A stretch of DNA of 64,000 nucleotides from Sorangium aterium (GTDB lineage Bacteria; Myxococcota_A; Polyangia; Polyangiales; Polyangiaceae): assembly GCF_028368935.1 (NCBI RefSeq), contig NZ_JAQNDK010000006.1, positions 463,001-527,000 on the forward strand, in the 5' to 3' direction. Below are positions 9,801 to 17,077 of this stretch, one piece after another. The position numbers were made by a program, and so were the translations under genes. Each line of letters opens with the position of its first letter. Positions within the stretch are counted from its first letter, which is position 1. Under the pieces are notes generated by a model. The model made no database searches. It saw only the letters and a program-made list of their open reading frames with translations, and was not told the origin of the DNA.

Positions 9801-10109
9801 GAGCCCGCAGTTGAGCGCGGTCTGCCCGCCGAAGGAGAGGGCGATCGCGTCGACCTCCTCCTTGACGATGATCCGCTCGACGAACTCCGGGGTGACCGCG
9901 CAGAGATGGATGCGGTCGGCGAGCCCCTCGCTCGTCTGGATGGTGGCGATGTTGGGGTTCACGAGGACGGTGGCGATCCCCTCTTCCTTGAGGGCCTTGA
10001 TCGCCTGCGATCCCGAGTAGTCGAACTCGCCGGCCTGGCCGATCTGGAGCGCGCCGGAGCCGAGCACGAGGACGCGCCGGGGTTTCTTGGGGAGATAGGC
10101 GCCGTACAT
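6837..10109 (-). CDS. carB: carbamoyl-phosphate synthase large chain
   Basis: 1090 residues; the E. coli enzyme has about 1070. It makes carbamoyl phosphate from bicarbonate, ATP and the ammonia delivered by CarA, for pyrimidine and arginine synthesis. The protein shows the doubled CPSase core: N-terminal VLVLGSGALQIGQAGEFDYS with an ATP-grasp half (GGQTALNCG, LGGKGSGIVE), and a second half with MVLGSGAYRIGSSVEFDW and VSMGGQVPNN. A C-terminal MGS-like allosteric domain follows (FATPGTAEALRALG, ending in VARSPVALR). The start ATG at 10109 has AGGAAGGAG six to seven bases upstream; the open frame extends further only as a shadow over carA. It lies two bases after the carA stop and is surely co-transcribed with it. 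Confidence 0.97.
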   Translation of the reverse strand: MYGAYLPKKPRRVLVLGSGALQIGQAGEFDYSGSQAIKALKEEGIATVLVNPNIATIQTSEGLADRIHLCAVTPEFVERIIVKEEVDAIALSFGGQTALNCGLELHDSGILDKYGVRVLGTPIKAIRDTEDRRLFIERLDEIGVKTARSRACRSPAEAMEAAREIGFPVMLRGGYALGGKGSGIVESERDLEDAVRRGFAGGVPQVLVEECLRGWKEIEYEVVRDGRDNCITVCNMENLDPMGIHTGESIVVAPSQTLNDEEYQLLRSVALKTIRHLGIVGECNIQYALDPHSADYRVIEVNARLSRSSALASKATGYPLAYVAAKIAVGYTMPEIANAITRRTTAFFEPALDYLVCKVPRWDLGKFRGASMRIGSEMKSVGEVMAIGRTFPEVIQKALRMLDIGVKGLDPDAFTFQDLRDELKNATPLRIFAVARALQEGMAVDEIHDLTKIDRWFLNQIDPIVRMHRDLKALKVAVPAQADKAAAAQEPALEEATLREAKQLGFSDRMIGTLTGAPRGSIREARKRHGVVPHLAQIDTLAAEFPAETNYLYSSYHASATDVAPSWRKKIMVLGSGAYRIGSSVEFDWCCVNAIRAASELGYETMMLNYNPETVSTDYDTCDKLVFDEISFETVLDIYEREQPYGIVVSMGGQVPNNLALRLHEAGARILGTSPGSIDTAEDRKKFSDLLDRLEIDQPRWAHVVDAGQAGEIVNKLGGFPVLVRPSYVLSGAAMSVAHEPNELDRILARAKAVSPAYPVVVSKFETHAREVEIDAVADRGEIILWAISEHIENAGVHSGDATLVLPPQSLYIATIRRIKQIAQQVARSLSITGPFNMQFLAKHNTVKVIECNLRASRSFPFVSKVTGNNFVREAMRRMLGVSQPVENRGLDLDYVGVKAPMFSFSRLVGADPMLGVEMASTGEVGCFGDDMHEALLHSLLATGFRFPKKGVLLSLGPLEDKYWFADEARVIAEHLKLPIFATPGTAEALRALGLECTSLAKQPDEGETAMSAIEQGKVDLVINIPREYDQLGRPDGYLIRRRAVDANIPLLTDLQLARAVIGAMRAKRIEDLRTLSYDEYLARSPVALR

Positions 10110-10111
10110 GC

Positions 10112-11293
10112 TCAGCTCCTTCCTGCGGTGGGGGTAGAGCGGAGGTCCACGGCAGCGGCCCCCGCGGTCTTGAGTCGCGAATCGGAGGACCCCTTCATCG
10201 CGCCGCAGAGGCGGAGGAAGTCGTCGAACAGGTAGCTTGCGTCCTCGGGCCCGGGCGTCGCCTCGGGGTGGAACTGGACGCTGAAGAAGGGGCGGAGCCG
10301 CGAGCGGATGCCCTCGTTGGTGCCGTCGTTGATGTTGACGAACCAGGGCTCCCACTCGGCGGGCAGCGACTCGTGCTTCACCGCGTACCCGTGGTTCTGG
10401 CTCGTGACGTAACAGCGGCGGCTCAGGAGGTCCTGCACCGGCTGGTTCACGCCGCGGTGGCCGTACGGCAGCTTGAAGGTGTCGCCGCCGGCGGCCAGCG
10501 CGAGGATCTGGTTGCCGAGGCAGATGCCGAAGATCGGCTTCGTGTAGGTGCCGAGCAGGCCGCGCAGCGCGGTGACCAGCTGGCCGAGGTCCTTGGGGTC
10601 GCCGGGGCCGTTGCCGATGAGGATGCCGTCGGCGCTCTCGGCGAGCTCGGCGATGGGCGCGTGGTAGGGGGCGCGGATGACGGTGACCCCGCGCCGCAGG
10701 AGCGAGCGGACGATGTTGTCCTTCGCGCCCGCGTCGATGAGGAGCACCTTCAGGGGGCCGCCCTCGTACGTGATGGGCTCGCGGGGCGAAACGAGGCGGA
10801 ACACCTCCTCGCGCATGTCCACGGCCTCGGCCGAGCGCTTCACCCGCTCGAGGTCCATCTCGGCCGGGAACAGCCAGCCCTTCATCGTCCCGACCTCCCG
10901 GAGCCGCCGCGTCAGCGTGCGCGTGTCGATCCCCGTGATCGCCGGGATGCCCTCGCTGGCGAGCCAGGCGCCGAGCGAGCGGACCGCGGCGTGGTGGCTG
11001 TACCGCTCCACGTAGCTCTGGACCACGAGGCCCTGCACCTGGATGCGGTCGGCCTCGTAAGGCCCGTCGACGCTGCCCGCTCTCCGCGGCGCGGGCACGC
11101 CGTAGCTGCCCACGAGCGGGTACGTGATCGTCAGGATCTGGCCTCTGTACGAGGGATCCGTGAGCGTCTCGACGTACCCCGTCATGCCGGTGTTGAAGAC
11201 GACCTCGCCGCTCACCGCGCGCGGGGCGCCGAAGCACCGGCCCGTCATGGTCGTCCCGTCTTCGAGTACGAGCTTCATCCGATTCGCATCCAT
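10112..11293 (-). CDS. carA: carbamoyl-phosphate synthase small chain (glutamine amidotransferase)
   Basis: 393 residues. It hydrolyses glutamine and channels ammonia to CarB. The N-terminal CPSase small-chain domain (LVLEDGTTMTGRCFGAP, VFNTGMTGYVETLTDPSY) is followed by a class I amidotransferase domain. That domain has the nucleophile elbow GICLGNQ and the catalytic pair in FHPEATPGPED. A tail of about 30 residues after the amidotransferase (KGSSDSRLKTAGAAAVD...) is not usual. The first ATG (11293) has AGAGG directly abutting it; the ATG at codon 6 is a possible alternative start. First gene of the carAB pair. Confidence 0.95.
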   Translation of the reverse strand: MDANRMKLVLEDGTTMTGRCFGAPRAVSGEVVFNTGMTGYVETLTDPSYRGQILTITYPLVGSYGVPAPRRAGSVDGPYEADRIQVQGLVVQSYVERYSHHAAVRSLGAWLASEGIPAITGIDTRTLTRRLREVGTMKGWLFPAEMDLERVKRSAEAVDMREEVFRLVSPREPITYEGGPLKVLLIDAGAKDNIVRSLLRRGVTVIRAPYHAPIAELAESADGILIGNGPGDPKDLGQLVTALRGLLGTYTKPIFGICLGNQILALAAGGDTFKLPYGHRGVNQPVQDLLSRRCYVTSQNHGYAVKHESLPAEWEPWFVNINDGTNEGIRSRLRPFFSVQFHPEATPGPEDASYLFDDFLRLCGAMKGSSDSRLKTAGAAAVDLRSTPTAGRS

Positions 11294-11646
11294 CCTCTTT
11301 GACCGCCTGGGCCGCCGCGGCGCGGACCCTTACGCAGGAGGGGCCGTGAGCGCATGCAGCGCCGTGGGCCCATGGGGTACCAGGTCCGCGCGCACGCCGC
11401 GCGGCGGGCCGGCATCATGCTCGAGGCAAGGCGTCCAAGCACCCCCGCTCGTCGGCACCGGTTGCTCCGGCGCTCCGTCGAGGTGGGGCAGGGCGCCCGG
11501 CGTCCCGTTCTTCCACATGCCGGGGACGCCCATTTGCCGTCCCCTCGCTCCACGTCAACCACGAACTTTCGGCCGAGCTTTCTCGGCCGCTTCCGGCCCG
11601 CTTTTCGCGGCCTGTCCGGAGCGCGCCGGAGCGCGCGCGGGTCTGC
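11294..11646. other. gene-free stretch upstream of carA
   Basis: About 350 bases between the end of the carbamoyltransferase gene and carA, both on the minus strand. It should hold the carAB promoter, but no clear -35/-10 pair was found. A short open frame on the minus strand (11533-11330) has no family resemblance and no convincing start. A hairpin next to the upstream gene's end is listed separately. Confidence 0.5.
11570..11589 (-). terminator. hairpin after the carbamoyltransferase gene
   Basis: CGGCCGAG (11570-11577) and CTCGGCCG (11582-11589) form a perfect eight-pair stem with a four-base loop, about 57 bases past the minus-strand stop at 11647. There is no long U-tract, as is common in GC-rich genomes. 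Confidence 0.5.
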
Positions 11647-13365
11647 CTAGAGGGCCGGCGCGCGCTCGAGGTAGGCCCGCTCGAGGACGAGCACGTCCAT
11701 CTTGGTCCGGAGGAAGCAGTCGAGCGCTTCCTTTGGGGTGCAAACGATCGGCTCGCTCGCGTTGAACGAGGTGTTCAGGAGGACGGGCGTGCCGGTCTGC
11801 CGGCCGAACTCGCTGATGAGCGCGTGGTAGCGCGGGTTCTCCTGGGCGGTCACCGTCTGGAGGCGCCCCGTGCCGTCGACGTGGGTCACGGCGGGGATCT
11901 CCGCGCGGCGCTCGGGCTTGATCTTGTAGACCTTGACCATGAACGGATCCGGCGAGGTCTGCTCGAAGTAGTCGCCGACGCGCTCGAGGGGGAGCGCCGG
12001 CGCGAAGGGGCGGAACAGCTCGCGGCGCTTGATCCGCTCGTTCATCACGTCCTTGATGTCCACCCGCCGCGGGTCGCAGAGGATGCTGCGGTTGCCGAGC
12101 GCGCGCGGGCCGTACTCCATCCGCCCCTGGAACCAGCCGACCACCTTGCCCTCGCTGAGCGCCCTGGCGACGCGGGGGATCAGGTCCTCGTCGGGGAGGG
12201 TCTCGAACGCGACCTGCTCCTTCCGGAGCAGCTCGTCGATGGTCTCCTGCGAGAAGGCCGGGCCGAAGTAGCTGTGCGTCTGGTGGAAGCCGCGCGGGTT
12301 GTCGAGCTTGTGGTGGTGGACGTAGAGCGCCGCGCCGAACGACGTGCCCGCGTCGCCGGCCGCGGGCTGGATGAAGACATCGTCGAACAGCCCCTTCGGC
12401 CGGATTTTCCCGGCGGCCACGCTGTTGTAGGCGCAGCCGCCCGCGAGGGCGAGGCGCGTCGAGCCGGTGAGGTGCTTCGCCGTCGCGAGCAGCTCGAAGT
12501 ACACCTCCTCGAACGCCGCCTGGGTCGAGGCGGCGACCGCCATGAAGCGATCTTCCATCCGGCTCTTCGGGCTGCGGGCGGGGCCGAGCAGGTCGATCAG
12601 GCGCTCGGAGTGGATGGGGCCGTAGCGCGGTTCGCCCTCCCAGGTCATCGCGATGCCCTTCGTGTGGTGCTGGAAGTACTCGAGCCCGAGCTCGAACGCC
12701 CCGTCCTTGACGCGCACCACCTGCCGGAGCTTGTCGAGCAGATCCGGCTGGCCGTAAGCCGCCAGCCCCATGACCTTGTACTCGTCGCCGAACTTCGGGA
12801 AGCCGAGGTACTGCGTCAGGCCCGAGTAGAACAGCCCGAGCGAGTGGGGGAAGCCGACGCGCCGGAGGATCTCCAGCTTGTTGCCGCGGCCGCGCGCCCA
12901 CATCGTGCTGACGAAGTCGCCGAAGGCGTCGACGGACAGGACCGCCGCCTCGTCGAAGCCCGAGGGGAAGAACGCGGAGGCGAGGTGCGCGCGGTGGTGC
13001 TCGACGCTGTGCGACGCGGCGCGGATGCGCTTCGGATCGACGCCGAGCGCGGCGCCGAGGTGCACCTTCGGGTCGCTCGCGCCGAGCGAGCCCTTGAGGA
13101 GCCCTGCCGGCGAGCGCCGCGTCAGCGCGTAGAGGAGCTTGTCGCCGAGGTGCGCCCTCGTGTCGCGGCTGATCGCGATGTGATCGATGTCCTCGACCCG
13201 CGCGCCGGCGGCGCCGAGGCAGTACTCGACCGCGAGCCGCGGGAAGCCCGCGCAGTGCTTGATCCTGCTGAACCGCTCCTCCTCCGCCGCCGCGACGAGC
13301 TGGCCGTCGACGAGCAGGGCGGCCGACGCATCGCCGTGATAGGCGTTGATCCCGAGGATGAGCAT
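11647..13365 (-). CDS. NodU/CmcH-family carbamoyltransferase
   Basis: 572 residues. Enzymes of this family (NodU, CmcH, TobZ) move a carbamoyl group from carbamoyl phosphate, through a carbamoyl-adenylate, onto a hydroxyl of a sugar or natural product. The N-terminal domain opens with ILGINAYHGDASAALLVDG and holds the metal-site pattern HHRAH (near residue 120) followed by SVDAFGDF and EYKVMGLAAYG. The C-terminal YrdC-like domain has GGCAYNSVAAGKI, QPAAGDAGTSFGAALY, GRMEYGPRALGNRSIL and TGTPVLLNTSFNASEPIVC. Length and motifs are complete. The gene sits just upstream of carAB on the same strand, so its donor is made next door. The acceptor is unknown: no glycosyltransferase or synthase cluster flanks it. 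Confidence 0.93.
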   Translation of the reverse strand: MLILGINAYHGDASAALLVDGQLVAAAEEERFSRIKHCAGFPRLAVEYCLGAAGARVEDIDHIAISRDTRAHLGDKLLYALTRRSPAGLLKGSLGASDPKVHLGAALGVDPKRIRAASHSVEHHRAHLASAFFPSGFDEAAVLSVDAFGDFVSTMWARGRGNKLEILRRVGFPHSLGLFYSGLTQYLGFPKFGDEYKVMGLAAYGQPDLLDKLRQVVRVKDGAFELGLEYFQHHTKGIAMTWEGEPRYGPIHSERLIDLLGPARSPKSRMEDRFMAVAASTQAAFEEVYFELLATAKHLTGSTRLALAGGCAYNSVAAGKIRPKGLFDDVFIQPAAGDAGTSFGAALYVHHHKLDNPRGFHQTHSYFGPAFSQETIDELLRKEQVAFETLPDEDLIPRVARALSEGKVVGWFQGRMEYGPRALGNRSILCDPRRVDIKDVMNERIKRRELFRPFAPALPLERVGDYFEQTSPDPFMVKVYKIKPERRAEIPAVTHVDGTGRLQTVTAQENPRYHALISEFGRQTGTPVLLNTSFNASEPIVCTPKEALDCFLRTKMDVLVLERAYLERAPAL

Positions 13366-13490
13366 GGCTCCGCCATCTTCCGGCGCCCCCGCGCGAGGGT
13401 CAAGGCGAGCCCTCCGTGCGAGCGCAGCGTGATGGAGCGCGGGTTCGTGACGTAATTTCGGCGGTCGCGTGGCAATGCGGCGCATTGCAG

Positions 13491-13551
13491 GCAATGCCCC
13501 CCGCTGCGCGGCAATGCCCTCCGCTGCCGCGGCCATGCCCCCCGCTGCGCG
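13491..13551. repeat. about 20-bp tandem repeat (3 copies) between moeA and the carbamoyltransferase gene
   Basis: Units at 13491-13510, 13511-13531 and 13532-13551 share GC(A/C)ATGCC(C/T)CCCGCTGCGCG-like sequence. A partial fourth unit follows, and a looser copy (GCAATGCGGCGCATTGCAG) lies just before. The units have no spacers, so this is a minisatellite and not CRISPR. Confidence 0.8.
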
Positions 13552-13589
13552 GCCATGGTGCGCGCAGCGCGGCATGGCGCGGCGTGCGC

Positions 13590-14807
13590 TCAGATCTCCG
13601 CGAGGCGGATGGCCTCGAGGCGATCGCCCGCGTCGATGCGCTCCCGATCGGCCGGCACGAGGACGAGCGCGTCGGCCTCGGCGAAGCTCGTGACGGCGCC
13701 CGACGCCTGGTTCGCGGCGATGCGGGCGACGAGCTCGCCGCTCGAGACGTCGAGGCGGGTGCGGAGGAACTCGGCGCGACCGGTCTGGCGCCTGAGCGCG
13801 CTGTCCGCGCGGACGATCACCCGGGGCGGCCGCGGCGCCGCGTCGCCCTGGAGCGCGCGGAGCAGCGGCACGCCGAAGAGGACGAACGTGAGCGAGGCCG
13901 AGGCCGGATTGCCTGGCAGCCCGAGCACGTGGACGACGCCGCACCGCGAGAGCTCGGCGCGCCCCACCGCGAGCGGCTTGCCCGGCTTGATGGCGACGCG
14001 CCAGAAATCGAGCGACACGCCGGCTGCCTCGAGCGCGGGGCGGACGATGTCGTGGTCGCCGACGCTCACGCCGCCGACGGTCACCACGAGATCGGACCCG
14101 CGCAGCGCCGTCGACACCGCCTCGGCGGCGCGCGCCGCGTCGTCGGGGACGAACGGCGAGACGCGGACCGCAGCGCCCGCCGCGCGCGCGGTCGCGGCGA
14201 TGAAGTAGCTGTTCGACTCCGGGATCGTGCCGGCGGGGCCTGGCGAGCCGGGCGCGCGCAGCTCGTCGCCGGAGCACATCACCGTGACCACGGGGCGGCG
14301 CGCGACGAGGACGCTCGGGCGATCGAGAGCGGCCGCGAGCGCGACCTTCCCCGGCGTGAGCCGCGCTCCTCGGCGCAGCGGGACGGCGCCCTCCGCGAGG
14401 TCCGCGCCACGGCGGCGCACCCAGGCACCCGCCCGCGGCGCTTCCTGCAGGGTGATCTCGTCGCCGCTGCGCACGGCATCCTCTTGCGGCGCGATCGCGT
14501 CGGCGCCGGGCGGCAGCCGCGCGCCGGTGAAGATCCGACACGCCGTGCCCGGCTGGAGCGCCGGCAGCGGGCGGCCGGCCGCGCTCTCGCCGCGGACGGG
14601 CAGCCTGAAGGGCCCGCTGCCCGCGAGGTCGGCCGAGGCGATGGCGTAGCCGTCCATCGCGCTGTAGTCGAAGGCGGGCATCGCGTCGGCGGCCGCGATG
14701 TCCTCGGCAAGCACGCGCCCTGCCGCGTCGTCGAGCGGCACCCGCTCGGGGCCGACCGGGACCGCGGTCGCGAGCAGCCGATCGAGCGCCTCTTCGAAGC
14801 GGATCAT
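13590..14807 (-). CDS. moeA: molybdopterin molybdenumtransferase MoeA
   Basis: 405 residues, normal for the family. It inserts molybdate into adenylated molybdopterin in the cytoplasm. The N-terminal MoeA domain shows PAFDYSAMDGYAI and RIFTGARLPPGADAI. The central MoCF-binding domain has TVMCSGDEL, TIPESNSYFI and DLVVTVGGVSVGDHD, then KPGKPLAVGR and LGLPGNPASA. The C-terminal domain IV carries GRAEFLRTRL. It overlaps moaB by ATGA, so the two cofactor genes are coupled. The window shows no molybdoenzyme, so the user of the cofactor lies elsewhere. Confidence 0.96.
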   Translation of the reverse strand: MIRFEEALDRLLATAVPVGPERVPLDDAAGRVLAEDIAAADAMPAFDYSAMDGYAIASADLAGSGPFRLPVRGESAAGRPLPALQPGTACRIFTGARLPPGADAIAPQEDAVRSGDEITLQEAPRAGAWVRRRGADLAEGAVPLRRGARLTPGKVALAAALDRPSVLVARRPVVTVMCSGDELRAPGSPGPAGTIPESNSYFIAATARAAGAAVRVSPFVPDDAARAAEAVSTALRGSDLVVTVGGVSVGDHDIVRPALEAAGVSLDFWRVAIKPGKPLAVGRAELSRCGVVHVLGLPGNPASASLTFVLFGVPLLRALQGDAAPRPPRVIVRADSALRRQTGRAEFLRTRLDVSSGELVARIAANQASGAVTSFAEADALVLVPADRERIDAGDRLEAIRLAEI

Positions 14808-15340
14808 CCGCGCTGCTCCTCGCCCTGCGCGGGCTGCGGGGATCGGTGGTGGTGCCCGCCCTTGCCGGACGCCAGCGTGACCGCGTGCGCGAGGACGGGG
14901 CCGATGATCTGCGTGACGGCGAGCTCCACCGCCTTCGGGCTGCCGGGCAGCGCGATCACCACGAGCCCTCGCGCGACGCCCGCCGCGGCGCGCGACAGGA
15001 TTGCGTTCGGCCCGATGGCGTCCCAGCTCAGGCGCCGGAACGCCTCGCCGAAGCCGTCGAGCGTCTTCTCGAAGAGCGGCGCGAGCGCCTCGAGGGTCCG
15101 GTCGCGCGGGGCGATCCCGGTCCCGCCTGTGGTGACGACCGCGTCGGCCGAGCCGGCGTCCGCGATCTGAACGATCGCGGCTCGCAGCAGCTCGGGCTCC
15201 TCGCGGACGACGGCGTGGGATGTCACGGAGAAGCCGGCGCGCTTCAGGAGCTCGCCGAGGAGCTGTCCGCCCTCGTCATCGTCGAGGGTGCGGGTGTCAC
15301 TGAGCGTCAGCGTGGCGACGCGCACGGGGGAGCGGCTCAT
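14804..15340 (-). CDS. moaB: molybdenum cofactor biosynthesis protein MoaB/MogA family (MoaB-like)
   Basis: 178 residues. This family adenylates or otherwise processes molybdopterin before metal insertion by MoeA. Motifs are LTLSDTRTLDDDEGG at the start, DAVVTTGGTGIAPRD (GGTG loop) and DGFGEAFRRLSWDAIG. SRAAAGVARGLVVIALPGSP follows. The FGE.FR.LS stretch and the short length favour MoaB over MogA. The C-terminal extension contains a HHH run. First gene of the moaB-moeA pair. Confidence 0.93.
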   Translation of the reverse strand: MSRSPVRVATLTLSDTRTLDDDEGGQLLGELLKRAGFSVTSHAVVREEPELLRAAIVQIADAGSADAVVTTGGTGIAPRDRTLEALAPLFEKTLDGFGEAFRRLSWDAIGPNAILSRAAAGVARGLVVIALPGSPKAVELAVTQIIGPVLAHAVTLASGKGGHHHRSPQPAQGEEQRG

Positions 15341-15604
15341 GCGGCAGATTTACGCCTGTCCCCGGCGATAGGCGAACTCTTGACGACACCGGCGCGACGT
15401 CGCGGCGGACTTCGCCCGAGCGCGGTGGCGCAACGGCGCGATGGCGCGACGGCGCGATCGCCGATCGAGCGAAGGCGGCCTCGCTGCGTCCCAGGCGCTC
15501 CCGCCGCGCCCAGCGAGCCGTCCGCGGCGCGTGGCGCGGCCTTGTCGCTCCGACGTCATCGACGGCGGATGGCTTTCGCCCCGTCGCTGCGCTAGGGGAG
15601 CGGC

Positions 15605-16558
15605 GTGTCAGGCCCTCTGATCCCTTACATCGAGCTCCCCGAGATCCCGCTCGCGTTCCTGGAGCACATCCCGCTCGTGGGGCAGCTCATCGATCCGGCG
15701 AAGCCGCCGTCGATCAAGCCGTTCGGCACGCTGGTGGCGCTCGGCGTCTACATCGGCGCCATGGTCGCCACGCGGCACGCCCGCGAGCGGCGCCTCGACG
15801 AGAAGAAGATGAGCGAGTTCATCTTCTGGGTCGTGGCGGCCGGGTTCATCGGCGGGCACGTCCTCGACGCGATCTTCTATCACCCGCAGCGCGTCGCCCG
15901 GGATCCTCTCTATCTCTTCGCGCTCTGGGACGGCCTGTCGAGCTTCGGCGGCTTCACCGGCGCGCTGATCGGCGCGTTCTCGTGGCGCTTCTATCGCCGC
16001 GAGCGGATCCTGCCCTACTGCGAGGTCGTCAACAGCGCGTTTCCGCTCGCGTGGGTCTTCGGGCGCGCAGGCTGCGCGTCGGTCCACGATCATCCGGGCC
16101 GCATTTCCGACGCATGGTTCGCGGTCCAATACCCGCTCGGGACGGGACACGTCGGCCGGTTCGATCTCGGCCTGTATGAGTGTGTGCTCGCGATCCCGCT
16201 CGCGATCGCGTTCGCGGTGCTCTGGCGCCGGAACCCCCATCGTCCGCTCGGCTTCTACACGGGGATCATGTGCACCGCGTACGCTCCGGTGCGGTTCGCG
16301 CTGGATTTCCTGCGCGAGCGAGAGGGCACGGTCGTCGGCGGCGATCCGCGCTATGGCGGTCTCACTCCGGCGCAGTGGGCCTGCTTCGGTCTGTTCGCGG
16401 TGGGGCTCTATTTCCTGCGCATGGCGGCGCGCGGCGAGCCGTCGAGCGCCGGCGCGGACCCGCTGGACGGCTCGCCGCGCGTCGCCGACGACGACCCGTC
16501 CGACGAGGACGATGAGCCCGAGGCGCCTCGGGCCTCCCGCGCCCGGGCCGAAAGGTGA
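15605..16558 (+). CDS. lgt: divergent prolipoprotein diacylglyceryl transferase (Lgt family)
   Basis: 317 residues, starting at GTG with GGGAG five bases upstream. Lgt moves diacylglycerol from phosphatidylglycerol to the lipobox cysteine. Several membrane helices are visible (FGTLVALGVYIGAMVAT, FIFWVVAAGFIGGHVLDAIF, FPLAWVFGRAG and others). The Lgt signature region reads WVFGRAGCASVHDHPG, keeping the essential GR. The region equivalent to the HGG motif of E. coli reads SFGGFTGALIG, so the usual catalytic-region histidine is absent by my alignment. A later conserved arginine is present in FLRERE. The Asp/Glu-rich C-terminal tail is probably cytoplasmic. It could be a lineage-specific Lgt or a paralogue with altered role. 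Confidence 0.85.
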   Translation: MSGPLIPYIELPEIPLAFLEHIPLVGQLIDPAKPPSIKPFGTLVALGVYIGAMVATRHARERRLDEKKMSEFIFWVVAAGFIGGHVLDAIFYHPQRVARDPLYLFALWDGLSSFGGFTGALIGAFSWRFYRRERILPYCEVVNSAFPLAWVFGRAGCASVHDHPGRISDAWFAVQYPLGTGHVGRFDLGLYECVLAIPLAIAFAVLWRRNPHRPLGFYTGIMCTAYAPVRFALDFLREREGTVVGGDPRYGGLTPAQWACFGLFAVGLYFLRMAARGEPSSAGADPLDGSPRVADDDPSDEDDEPEAPRASRARAER

Positions 16559-17077
16559 GCCCGCACCTGGGCGCCGTGGACCGGTCGTTTCGGGTCTCGG
16601 ACAGATCCGCGCCGCGCGATGCGCTCATACGCTGGTTGGCGCTGGACCGCTCGGCCCTGCCGACCGCTGGGCGTCCCGAGCGCCGGCCTGGCCACGCCCG
16701 CCTGTGACGGAGTGCGCGCGCTGAGGAGCCCCTGGTCGCCTGGGGCGCCCTCAGTCTTCCGGACCGGCGCTCGGGTGAGGGGCGTAAGGCCCCCAAGGCG
16801 CGCGGGGGGCCCGGGACGGCTCCTTCCGGGCCTTCATTTGGCTCGCCCGCCCGTGGCGGGTCCCTTGACGCGCCTGGGGCGCCAGATATCGTGGGGTGGA
16901 GTTTGCACCAGAGGGTCGGCCCGCCGACCTTCGCTCGATTGAGCTCGGTCGCTCCTTCCGCCGACGGAGGGGCGATCGAGGCGCGCTCGCGAAAGGCTCC
17001 GCATCATCGACATCGATCACGGAGCGAGTGGACCAAAATAAGAGGGAACGCAGGGGCCAACCCCAGGTTTTTCTACA
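16559..17077. other. gene-free stretch between lgt and the RRM protein
   Basis: About 520 bases with no convincing gene in six frames. It holds the promoter candidate at 16865-16892 and a long untranslated leader of about 180 bases before the RNA-binding protein. The last 60 bases are AT-richer. No terminator hairpin is clear after lgt. Confidence 0.5.
16865..16892 (+). promoter_or_regulatory. candidate promoter of the RNA-binding protein gene
   Basis: TTGACG (16865-16870), a 16-bp spacer and TATCGT (16887-16892). It would give a leader of about 180 bases before the ATG at 17078. Long leaders are common for cold-shock-type RNA-binding proteins. Confidence 0.4.

Noticed and set aside
7185-10235. 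Very long open frame on the plus strand opposite carB (about 1016 codons)
   Set aside because: It is the antisense shadow of a GC-rich gene; its product is Arg/His/Asp-rich with no domains, while the minus strand gives a complete CarB.
11330-11533. 67-codon minus-strand frame upstream of carA
   Set aside because: No ribosome site, no known family and Pro/Ala/His-rich composition; not enough to call a gene.
13491-13551. Possible CRISPR remnant between moeA and the carbamoyltransferase gene
   Set aside because: Units are contiguous 20-21 bp without spacers; it is a minisatellite.
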